The notes under the pieces are model-generated. The model was not told the DNA's origin and did not search any database. It worked only from the letters and a program-made list of their open reading frames with translations. A program made the position numbers and the translations under genes. From positions 1-53,738 of the forward strand of contig NZ_JAFCNB010000030.1 of assembly GCF_017896165.1 (NCBI RefSeq): a stretch of DNA of 53,738 nt, in the 5' to 3' direction. Of the stretch, positions 17,174 to 24,583 are shown one piece after another. Origin of the DNA: Microbispora oryzae (GTDB taxonomy: Bacteria; Actinomycetota; Actinomycetes; Streptosporangiales; Streptosporangiaceae). Numbering within the stretch: position 1 is the stretch's first letter; each line of letters opens with the position of its first letter.

Positions 17174-17319
17174 TTTGCCGCCCACTAGTATCCACTGCAC
17201 CGGCCGCCACAGGCGGCCCGCCTAATCCCGGGCGCCTCGCCCGGGGGCCGGGGACCCACATCAGAACCTGGGGTCATGGCGTCGCGCCCGGGCTTCTCCG
17301 GCCCGTACCCGGTCGGCAT
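17174..17319 (+). ncRNA. ydaO-yuaA type c-di-AMP riboswitch
   Basis: The GC-rich leader before a secreted wall hydrolase has blocks typical of actinobacterial ydaO RNAs: GCCTAATCCCGGGCG (17219-17233) with its complement CGCCCGGG, then GGGGACCCACA, a GGGGTCATGG block, and CTTCTCCGGCCCGTACCCGG at the 3' side. TGCCG (17176-17180) can pair with CGGCA (17314-17318) to close the domain. In actinobacteria this class controls Rpf and other cell-wall hydrolases and turns them off at high c-di-AMP. Boundaries are approximate; block recognition is from memory and an Infernal search would settle it. Confidence 0.75.
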
Positions 17320-17336
17320 ATGGAGAGGAGTGGGCG

Positions 17337-18278
17337 CTGCCCCGCGCGATTTCCCTGACCTGCGGTGTGCTCGCCGCCGTCGGCCTCGTCTTCGGTACCG
17401 CCACCGCGGGCAACGCCGACCCCAAGCCGACCGAGGCGAGCCTCAAGAAGCAGCTCGCCGGCCTGGAGAAGAAGGTCAACCGGCTGATCGTCGACTACAA
17501 CGCCAAGCGGGTGGCGCTCGCCAAGGCCCGCGACGACGAGAAGGCCGCCCGCGCCCGGCTCGCCACGGCGCAGACGAACTACAACCGGGTCGAGCAGACC
17601 ATCCGGGAGATGGCGCAGCTGAGTTACCAGGCCCAGACCGACACCCTGTTCCCCGACCTGAGTGGATCCACGGTCATCTACCAGATGCAGGAGGAGCAGA
17701 AGGCGAGACTCGCCCAGTTCGACCAAGTCCGCGACGAGCGGGAACGCGCGGCCGACGCGGCCAAGGCGCTCACCGCCCAGCTCAAGACGCAGTCGGCGGA
17801 GGTGGCCCGGCAGCGGTCGGACGCCGAAGACCTGATCAAGCAGATCAAGGAGAGACTCGACCGGCTCATCCCGGTCGCGCCGGGCCGCCGCGCGGGCGGC
17901 GGCTGGGTGCCCGAACTGCCCGCCGGAGCCGACAACATCACTCCCCGCATGCGGTTCATGCGGGGCGAGGTCGAACAGCACTTCTCGCTGCGCTTCCCGG
18001 TCGGCTGCTACCGCGCCGAGAACAGCGGCGAACACCCTCTCGGCCGCGCCTGCGACTTCATGATGAGCTCCGGCGGGTCGATGCCCACGCCCGAGATGAA
18101 GGCCCTCGGCGACAGCGTCGCGGCGTGGGCCATCAAGAACGGCGGCAAGCTCGGCGTCATGTACGTCATCTGGCAACAGAGGATCTACAACCTCGGCCAT
18201 CCGGGCTGGCGGACCATGTCCGACCGCGGCGGGATCACCGCCAACCACTACGACCACGTGCACATCTCGATGTACTGA
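17337..18278 (+). CDS. secreted coiled-coil peptidoglycan hydrolase (ARB_07466/VldE-like C-terminal domain)
   Basis: A 313-aa exported protein. The signal peptide is PRAISLTCGVLAAVGLVFGT with cleavage probably after GNA. Residues 35-190 form a long coiled coil (SLKKQLAGLEKKVNRLIVDY to IKQIKERLDRL), as in secreted NlpC/P60 and M23 hydrolases. The C-terminal domain has HPLGRACDFMM and NHYDHVHISMY, the HxxxxxxD plus HxH metal set of LAS-fold (M15-like) peptidases. The only start giving a full signal peptide and a proper GAGGAG (17325-17330, six bases away) is CTG 17337; GTG 17367 would lack a Shine-Dalgarno. It is controlled by the upstream riboswitch. Confidence 0.85.
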   Translation: MPRAISLTCGVLAAVGLVFGTATAGNADPKPTEASLKKQLAGLEKKVNRLIVDYNAKRVALAKARDDEKAARARLATAQTNYNRVEQTIREMAQLSYQAQTDTLFPDLSGSTVIYQMQEEQKARLAQFDQVRDERERAADAAKALTAQLKTQSAEVARQRSDAEDLIKQIKERLDRLIPVAPGRRAGGGWVPELPAGADNITPRMRFMRGEVEQHFSLRFPVGCYRAENSGEHPLGRACDFMMSSGGSMPTPEMKALGDSVAAWAIKNGGKLGVMYVIWQQRIYNLGHPGWRTMSDRGGITANHYDHVHISMY

Positions 18279-18289
18279 GCCGTGAGCGC

Positions 18290-18895
18290 ATGCGATTAAG
18301 GTTGCCCCTCACCTTCCTCGCCCTCTACGTCGTCGCGGCGGCGCCCGCCTTCCTCCCGGGGGACGGGCGGGTGATCGTACAGCCGGCGACGAACGACGCC
18401 GTCGAGGTCTACCTCACCCCGGTCAACCTGGCCCTGCTCAGGTCGTACGAGGGCATCGAGCCGTTCAATCGCGCCCTGGAGATCGCCCAGCGGCGAGCCG
18501 AGAGCCACTCGCACGATCTCGCCCCGCCGTACATCCTGCACGACCCGTACCGGCTCGTCGCGCCCTATGTCACCGAGCGGGGACGAGCGCTGGCCGCCTT
18601 GCCGATCTCCGGGGCGTACTCGGCCGACGGGAAGAGCGTTCGATTCACGATCGCTTCTCGGCCGCGACCCGCCGAGAACAGCCAGGCCGAGTTGACGGCG
18701 TTGGCGGAGACGCCGGACGGACCGATGGAGCAAACGGAATCGTCGCTGGGCATGGGGATCGACCCGGAGCTCAACCGTGCCGTTCTCGAGGTGAACGCGT
18801 TCGACCAAGATCTACGCAGGAGGCTGGCCAGGCGCTACGGCGGGCTCATCACCGTCCACTGGGAGCCCTTCACCCAGCGCCCGCAGCTCGATTGA
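18290..18895 (+). CDS. secreted protein of unknown function
   Basis: A 201-aa protein with an N-terminal hydrophobic export segment (RLRLPLTFLALYVVAAAPAFL) and no other membrane segment. The mature part is mixed in character (YLTPVNLALLRSYEGIEPFNRALEIAQRRAES, later FDQDLRRRLARRYGGLITVHW). I do not recognise a domain. It starts 12 bases after the hydrolase stop, so it is probably in the same riboswitch-controlled transcript and may act at the cell wall (inference). The ribosome-binding site is weak. Confidence 0.75.
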   Translation: MRLRLPLTFLALYVVAAAPAFLPGDGRVIVQPATNDAVEVYLTPVNLALLRSYEGIEPFNRALEIAQRRAESHSHDLAPPYILHDPYRLVAPYVTERGRALAALPISGAYSADGKSVRFTIASRPRPAENSQAELTALAETPDGPMEQTESSLGMGIDPELNRAVLEVNAFDQDLRRRLARRYGGLITVHWEPFTQRPQLD

Positions 18896-18944
18896 AGTCG
18901 TAACGGATCACGGCTCTCGGGGCGCGTCCAGAGCGGCGGAGCCG

Positions 18945-20249
18945 TCAGCCGGAGATGCGCACCGGGTTGACCAGGTCGGCGTAGATCAGCAGGCCGCCCA
19001 TGACGACCAGCAGCGCGGCCATCATGTACGTCAGCGGCAGGGCCTTCGCCACATCCACGTAGCCGGGCAGCGGACGCCTGCGCACCCGGGCGAAGGCCCG
19101 CTTGAGCCCCTCCCAGAGCCCGCCCGCGATGTGCCCGCCGTCCAGCGGCAGCAGCGGGATCAGATTGAACATGCCGACGGCGAGGTTGAGCCCGGCGAGC
19201 AGGTTGACGAAGAACATGATCTTGTTCTGGGCGGACAGGTCGGACGCCGCGATCTCGCCGCCGATCCGTCCGGCGCCGACGATGCCGATGGGCCCGTTGG
19301 GGTCACGCTTCTGGCCGGAGAACGCCGCGTCCCAGACGCCCACCATCTTCTTCGGGATGTTCACGATGGAGGCGGCGGTGCGTCCGGTGAAGTCGGCCAT
19401 CTGGGCGGCCACGTATCCGAGGCCCGGCCGCTCCACGACCGTGACGGGGGCGACCCCGAGGAAGCCGACGTTCCTGTCGATCTTCGATGGGTCGTCAGGG
19501 TCCGGCATGTTCTGGGCGATCAGGGTCACGTCGAGGGTGAGGGGCTTGCCCTCCCGGACGACGCCCAGCGTGGTCGCGCCCGCCCCGTGGGAACGGATCC
19601 GCCGGGTCGCGTCGTCCCAGGAGCTCACCGGGGCTCCCCCGACCGATGTGATCCGGTCGCCGGGCAGCAGGCCGGCGCGTGCCGCGGGGGTCGCGGGGTC
19701 GCCGGCGCGGCAGTCACGCTGGTCGACCTGGGTCACCGGGATCACGCACTTCGACACCGAGGACACGACCGGCTTGGCGACGGGCACGCCGAAGCCGATG
19801 AACACGACCGCGAAGAGGATGAAGGCCAGCACGAAGTTCATCGCCGGGCCGCCGAACATGATGATGACCTTCTGCCACCAGGGCTTGCGGTAGAAAACCC
19901 GGTCCTCGTCTCCCGGCCCGATCTCCTCCAGGGCGACGGCCCGGGCGTTCTCGATGAGACCCTGCCAGGGGCCGGTGGAGACGCTGCGCAGCATGCGCGG
20001 GTCGTCCGAGGGCCGGGGCGGCAGCATTCCGATCATCCGGATGTAGCCGCCCAGGGGGATCCACTTCACGCCGAACTCGGTCTCACCCCGGCGCCGCGAC
20101 CACATGGTCGGCCCGAAGCCGACCATGTACTGCGTCACCCGCACGCCGAACAACTTGGCCGGGACGAGGTGTCCGATCTCGTGCAACGCGATGGAGACGA
20201 GCAGACCGACGAAGAGAACCACGAATCCGGCTACGAATAGCCAGCTCAT
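18945..20249 (-). CDS. rseP: RIP metalloprotease, site-2 protease family
   Basis: Intramembrane zinc protease that cuts anti-sigma factors and signal remnants. The 434-aa protein has HEIGH at residues 23-27 in the first membrane segment, GYIRMIGM after it, a central PDZ domain (GLLPGDRITSVGGAPVSSW), and the third zinc-ligand region NLIPLLPLDGGHI near residue 375, with a final membrane helix. ATG 20249 has GGAGG nine bases upstream. In many actinobacteria it sits between dxr and ispG; here neither neighbour is present. Confidence 0.95.
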   Translation of the reverse strand: MSWLFVAGFVVLFVGLLVSIALHEIGHLVPAKLFGVRVTQYMVGFGPTMWSRRRGETEFGVKWIPLGGYIRMIGMLPPRPSDDPRMLRSVSTGPWQGLIENARAVALEEIGPGDEDRVFYRKPWWQKVIIMFGGPAMNFVLAFILFAVVFIGFGVPVAKPVVSSVSKCVIPVTQVDQRDCRAGDPATPAARAGLLPGDRITSVGGAPVSSWDDATRRIRSHGAGATTLGVVREGKPLTLDVTLIAQNMPDPDDPSKIDRNVGFLGVAPVTVVERPGLGYVAAQMADFTGRTAASIVNIPKKMVGVWDAAFSGQKRDPNGPIGIVGAGRIGGEIAASDLSAQNKIMFFVNLLAGLNLAVGMFNLIPLLPLDGGHIAGGLWEGLKRAFARVRRRPLPGYVDVAKALPLTYMMAALLVVMGGLLIYADLVNPVRISG

Positions 20250-20383
20250 CAGCGCGTACCTCCACGGTCGGAGACGGTGCCCTGCAGACGACGCACGTTT
20301 CGAGCGTAGCCCACCCGATGTTCGCTTCGTGTGAGCCGAAGGTGGTCCGGGTTGCGATGCTCCGCCCTAATGTGGACACTTCG

Positions 20384-20412
20384 TTGACAGTGCGCATCCA
20401 GTCGATCACCCT
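20384..20412 (+). promoter_or_regulatory. candidate promoter of the LuxR regulator
   Basis: TTGACA (20384-20389), 17 bases, CACCCT (20407-20412). The -35 is consensus but the -10 is weak. It lies 27 bases before the GTG start. Confidence 0.4.
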
Positions 20413-20439
20413 GTGGAAGACCATCCCGAGGGGAGCGTA

Positions 20440-21045
20440 GTGATCCGGATCCTGGTGGCCGAGCACCTGCCGCTGGTACGACGGGGCCTCGTGGCCTCGC
20501 TCGACGGCGAGAGCGACCTGGAGGTGGTGGCCGACGTCTGCTCGGGCGAGGACATCGTCCCCGCCGCGCTCGACCTGCGCCCCGACGCGGCCGTGGTGGA
20601 CGCGGACCTGCCCGGTGTGGACGGCCTGAACGCCGCCGCCAGGCTCGGGGAGAAGGTCCCGCTGTGCCGGGTGATGGTGCTGTCGGGCCAGCCGAGCCCG
20701 GGACATCTCAAGCGCGCCTTCGCGGCGGGCGTGCTCGGCTACATGAGCATCGAAGTGGCGCCGGAGCAGCTCGCCGACGGCATCCGCCAGATGCTCGCCG
20801 GCCGCCGGGTCGTCGACTCCGAGCTGGCCGTCGCCGCGCTGGAGACGGCGGACAACCCGCTGACCCGGCGCGAGCTCGACGTGCTGCGGCTCGCCGCCAG
20901 CGGGGCCCGCTCCTGCGACATCGCCGCCGAGCTGCGCCTGTCGGTCGGCACCGTGCGCAATCACCTGTCCCGCGTCCTCTACAAGACCGGGGCCCGCAGC
21001 CGGGTGGACGCGGTCCGCATCGCGGCCGACGCCGGCTGGATCTAG
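20440..21045 (+). CDS. LuxR/NarL-family response regulator
   Basis: A 201-aa regulator with an N-terminal receiver (residues 1-120) and a C-terminal LuxR helix-turn-helix (NPLTRRELDVLRLAASG ... LRLSVGTVRNHLSRVLYKTGARSR, 142-195). The phospho-acceptor Asp is in VVDADLPGVDG near residue 52. The first acidic pair is replaced by AEH and the usual Lys region reads LSGQPSPGHLKRA, DesR-like. No histidine kinase is adjacent. GTG 20440 is preceded by GGGGAG. It is convergent with the LanKC-like gene, recalling RamR beside RamC. Confidence 0.9.
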   Translation: MIRILVAEHLPLVRRGLVASLDGESDLEVVADVCSGEDIVPAALDLRPDAAVVDADLPGVDGLNAAARLGEKVPLCRVMVLSGQPSPGHLKRAFAAGVLGYMSIEVAPEQLADGIRQMLAGRRVVDSELAVAALETADNPLTRRELDVLRLAASGARSCDIAAELRLSVGTVRNHLSRVLYKTGARSRVDAVRIAADAGWI

Positions 21046-21150
21046 CACGCGCGGACAACACCGCCACACCAGACGATGCCGACGCCCGTGATCCGCGCCG
21101 CTGAAACGTTCATCCGGTTTCTCGCACAAGGATGCGAAATCCGGGCGATC

Positions 21151-23115
21151 TCACACCTCGACGGCGGACGGCGCGTCACGCCCGGCGCGCCCGCCCGGGC
21201 CGGTCGGCATCGCGCCGCCGAGGAACGGAAGCCCGACGGGCTCACCATGCAGGGCCGCCCCGGCGGCGAGCAGCACTCCGGCCGTTCCTGTGGCCAGGTC
21301 CATGGAGAGCCGCAGGAGCCCGTCGCCGGGGTAGGCCAGATGCCCGCGGTAGCCGAGGGCGTGCCACGACAGCGCCGCGAGCTGGCGGGCCGCCTCCGGG
21401 TCTTCCCTGCCCCAGCCGCCCGCCCGTTCTCTGCACAGGTACGCGATGATCCCGGCCCGGCCGGCGAACACGCCCGCGTGACGATGGAAGGGCGCCCGGG
21501 CCGCGAGGTCGAGCCGCGCCCGGGCCGCGGCCAGCTCAGGATCGCACCGGTACTGCAGGAGATCCCCCAGCACCCATGCGACGCCCACCGCTCCTCCGCC
21601 GAGGTGTGGCACGGCCCGCCGGCCGGCCACCACCTGGAGCGACCCGTCGGGCTGGGGCGCGCAGCGGCGCAGATCCTGCCGAAGCGCCCGCTCGGCCTCG
21701 TCGAGCCACCGCACGTCGCCGGTCCGTTCGAACAGCCGCAGGAACAGCAGGGCCGGCCCGGTGGACCCGTGCATCAGCCCGGCGGGCGCGTCGTCCCCCG
21801 CCTCCCCGGCGCGTACGTCCAGCCGTTCGGCGGCCAGGGCGCCGGCCTCAAGGGCACGGCTCAGGTCGCCCAGGAAGATGTGGTTGAGGCCGACGCCGGC
21901 GAGGCCACGGAAGAGGTCGGCGCCGAGACCCTGCCAGGGCCGCCCGGCGGCGCCCTCCCACAGCTCCAGCGCCTCCTCACAGCGCCCCAGCCTGGCCAGC
22001 GCGTGGATCACCCCGTGGAGTCCGTCGTAGAACCCCAGCGGCGCGTCGGCGGCGAGTCGCCGCGCCCGGTCGATCAGCCACCTCTCATGCTCCGGGAAGC
22101 GGCCCGCGCCCGTGACGTGCAGCGCGTAGAGGACCCCGGCCGCGCCGTGGGCGAAGCCGAGGCCTCCCCAGGGGCCGTCGAACTGGGCGGGATCCCCGGG
22201 GAACAGCCGGTCGTCCCGTTCGGGGGTGGCGGACGCCAGGACGGCGCCGGCCATGGCGGCCCGCAACTGCCCCCAGCCGCCGGCGGCCGGGGCCTTTCCG
22301 CGCTCGCCCCGGCCGATGATCCGCGCCGCCGGCCGCAGGAACGACGCGGGGGCCGCGAAAAGCCGGTTCGCGACGTCGGCCAGCTCCGGGGCCTTGCCCG
22401 GGTCGAGCAGGAAGAGCTCGGCGACGGGCAGCAGCAGGGCGAACCGCAGCCGGGCGAGGGCGTACCGGTCCGCGTCGAGCCCGGTGAGGCCGGCCGGGAC
22501 GACCGGTCCCGGGCCGGTGCGGGTGGCGTCGCCCAGGGGCGCGGCCCGCTCGAAGTCGATCAAGGCGACGCCGCCGTCCGGGCGGATCACGACGTCGCCC
22601 GGTGTGAGGCCGCCGTGGACCAGGCCGTTCTCGTGGATCATGGTCACCGCGTCCTCGACCGCGGCGCAGGTCTCCATCACCCACGCCACGTGCTCGGCCA
22701 CGTCGCCCCCGTCGGCCCGCCGCAGCGGATGGCGGGACCGCAGGACCTCGCTGAGGGTCTCTCCGGGCACCCGCTCCAGCACCAGGAACCGGTGTCCCCC
22801 GGCCGTGACGTCTCCCCTGAGCGCGGGGGCGACGCCGAGCCCGGCGAGCCGTACGAGCGCCGCCCGCTCCCGCTCCGCGCGGCAGTGCGTCCCGTCACCG
22901 CGTCCGGAGGACGGCCACGTCTCCTTCAACACCACCACGTCTCCCGTGCCCGGCTCCGCGGCGAGGAGCACCCGGCCGCGCACGGACGCGTGGACGACGG
23001 CCCGCACCTGATACGACGGGATCTCCGGTATGTCCGGGATCTGCGGAGAGCCTGCCGGGGGCGCGTCGTAGAAGAGCGAGTCGGTGCGAGAGTAGAGCTC
23101 ACATCGCTGGTCCAC
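21151..23115 (-). CDS. LanKC-like protein: kinase-like plus LanC-like domains, lyase domain absent
   Basis: Class III lanthionine synthetases are lyase-kinase-cyclase proteins of roughly 850-900 aa. This one is 654 aa. It opens like a LanKC N-terminus (MDQRCELYSRTDSLFYDAP) but reaches the kinase domain by residue 35, so about 200 residues of lyase are missing with no frameshift visible. The kinase keeps the lysine (VVVLKE) and IDFE, but the HRD loop reads VHGGLTPGDV, losing the catalytic Asp. Residues 330-645 resemble LanC barrels (GLGFAHGAAGVLYAL, MHGSTGPALLFLR, YPGDGLLRLSMDLATGTAGVLLA) without the zinc Cys-Cys-His set, as is common in class III. No precursor peptide or transporter is adjacent. 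GTG start. Confidence 0.85.
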   Translation of the reverse strand: MDQRCELYSRTDSLFYDAPPAGSPQIPDIPEIPSYQVRAVVHASVRGRVLLAAEPGTGDVVVLKETWPSSGRGDGTHCRAERERAALVRLAGLGVAPALRGDVTAGGHRFLVLERVPGETLSEVLRSRHPLRRADGGDVAEHVAWVMETCAAVEDAVTMIHENGLVHGGLTPGDVVIRPDGGVALIDFERAAPLGDATRTGPGPVVPAGLTGLDADRYALARLRFALLLPVAELFLLDPGKAPELADVANRLFAAPASFLRPAARIIGRGERGKAPAAGGWGQLRAAMAGAVLASATPERDDRLFPGDPAQFDGPWGGLGFAHGAAGVLYALHVTGAGRFPEHERWLIDRARRLAADAPLGFYDGLHGVIHALARLGRCEEALELWEGAAGRPWQGLGADLFRGLAGVGLNHIFLGDLSRALEAGALAAERLDVRAGEAGDDAPAGLMHGSTGPALLFLRLFERTGDVRWLDEAERALRQDLRRCAPQPDGSLQVVAGRRAVPHLGGGAVGVAWVLGDLLQYRCDPELAAARARLDLAARAPFHRHAGVFAGRAGIIAYLCRERAGGWGREDPEAARQLAALSWHALGYRGHLAYPGDGLLRLSMDLATGTAGVLLAAGAALHGEPVGLPFLGGAMPTGPGGRAGRDAPSAVEV

Positions 23116-23353
23116 GCCGTTCCGCCCCTCATCCGGACGCCCTCATGTCAGCCGTGCGGGGGATCACCCACGGGTGATGGGACCCGCCGGTGACTCCGTG
23201 AACGAATCGTACATGAGTAGTTACAATCCGTGACCGGTACGGCTGTCACGGTTACGGCACGGTGTGCTTCGCGTTACGGCGGTCCGGCCTTCCCGGTAGG
23301 GGACAGCGGACCGCGACGCGGTCCCGGCGGCAGGCCGCGCCGCCTACGCAGCG

Positions 23354-24466
23354 TCACGGACGCCAGATCAGGACGAGCGCGCAGTCGTCGTTGTGCCCGG
23401 ACGTCATCGACTGCACGAGCTGGCGGGCCCGGTCGCGGAATCCGGACGGCAGCAGCCGCTCCGCCTCCCCCAGCAGCCGGTCGAGCCCGGCGTCGATGTC
23501 GCGGCCCGGCTGCTCGATGAGGCCGTCGGTGAACAGCATGAGCGCGTCGCCCTTGCGCAGCACCCCGCTGTCGGTCTCGCAGTGGAGGTCCGGGACCACG
23601 CCGAGCACGACGCCCTTGGACGTCGACACGCGCCACGTGCCCGATCCCGCGTCGAACCGCACGGCGGGCGGATGACCGGCCGAGGTGATGGTGTACTCAC
23701 CCGTGGCCAGGTCGAGGCTCAGGTGAACGGCGGTGACAAAGCCCTCGTCGCCCAGTTGCCGGTGCAGGTAGGAGTTGCACGCGCCGAGGAAGTCGTCGAC
23801 GGAGCCGAGCAGCCCGCCGAACGTGCCCGACAGCATGAGCGCCCGCGTGCCCGCGTCCACGCCCTTGCCGGAGACGTCGACGACCGCCACCTCGACGAGG
23901 TCGCCCACCCGCATGGAGACCACGAAGTCGCCCCCGAACGACGACCCCCCGGCCTGCTTGAGCACCACCTTGCCGCCCCAGTCCTTCGGCAGCGGGGGCA
24001 GCTCGCTCTGCCGTTTGAGGCGGTCGCGCAGGTCGAGCAGCATGGCGTCGCCCCGGAGACCCTGCACGCCGAGCTTGCCCCGGATGCGCGACATAGCCCA
24101 GGCGAGCGCCGCGGTGAAGGCCATCGTGATCAGCAGTCCCGGGCCGACGTTGCCGACGCCGCGCACCTGTCCCATGTACGTGAGCGACGCGGCGACCGCG
24201 ACCAGCAGGACGGCGAGGCTGCGCAGCCGCAGCCGGAGCCCGCCGAGCAGGGTGAGGAGGATCAGCAGCGACGGAGAGAACCAGTACGCCGACACCTCGG
24301 CGGCCAGGACCCCGATGACCAGGGTCGCGACGACCATGGCGCCGAGCAGCGTGCGGTCCTGCGCCCAGCTCCTCCGTACCAGACGGACCAGCGGCACCAG
24401 GAGCGGCACGCGCACCAGGAGCGCGCGCAGCCGTGGAGGGACGAGCGGCGCCGAACGGGAACTCAT
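23354..24466 (-). CDS. membrane-anchored SpoIIE-type serine phosphatase
   Basis: A 370-aa PP2C-type phosphatase. Residues about 38-135 contain several hydrophobic segments (LGAMVVATLVIGVLAAEVSA, LLILLTLLGGL, LAVLLVAVAASLTYM, LLITMAFTAALAW), placing it in the membrane. The catalytic domain (150-370) has FGGDFVVSM, VVDVSGKGVDA, LFTDGLIEQ and the closing GHNDDCALVL, with the metal-binding Asp residues present. It probably dephosphorylates an anti-sigma antagonist. TACAGT at 24477-24482 is a possible -10, ten bases before ATG 24466. It is divergent from the Eis-type gene. Confidence 0.92.
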   Translation of the reverse strand: MSSRSAPLVPPRLRALLVRVPLLVPLVRLVRRSWAQDRTLLGAMVVATLVIGVLAAEVSAYWFSPSLLILLTLLGGLRLRLRSLAVLLVAVAASLTYMGQVRGVGNVGPGLLITMAFTAALAWAMSRIRGKLGVQGLRGDAMLLDLRDRLKRQSELPPLPKDWGGKVVLKQAGGSSFGGDFVVSMRVGDLVEVAVVDVSGKGVDAGTRALMLSGTFGGLLGSVDDFLGACNSYLHRQLGDEGFVTAVHLSLDLATGEYTITSAGHPPAVRFDAGSGTWRVSTSKGVVLGVVPDLHCETDSGVLRKGDALMLFTDGLIEQPGRDIDAGLDRLLGEAERLLPSGFRDRARQLVQSMTSGHNDDCALVLIWRP

Positions 24467-24571
24467 GATGTGCTCGACTGTATCGGCCCGCCCGCGCCGA
24501 GGGCACCGGCTTGACCAACCCCTTGATCATCCAGCACGGATATTCCGTGGCTTCCCCGGAGGGCCCCCGCC

Positions 24572-24577
24572 TACCCT
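24572..24577 (+). promoter_or_regulatory. -10 element of the Eis-type gene (leaderless type)
   Basis: TACCCT, six bases, then GTG 24584; no ribosome-binding site in between. Confidence 0.55.
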
Positions 24578-24583
24578 GACCCC

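Noticed and set aside
21042..21119. Minus-strand short ORF after the LanKC-like gene, starting MNVSAARITG and ending VVRAC, considered as a lanthipeptide precursor
   Set aside because: It has no class III leader motif, no Ser-x2-Ser-x3-Cys core, no clear ribosome-binding site, and its end overlaps the LuxR gene; chance is more likely.
23116..23230. A 16-codon ORF (MYDSFTESPAGPITRG) upstream of the LanKC-like gene
   Set aside because: No ribosome-binding site and no precursor-like features; its ATG lies next to a promoter-like TACGAT.
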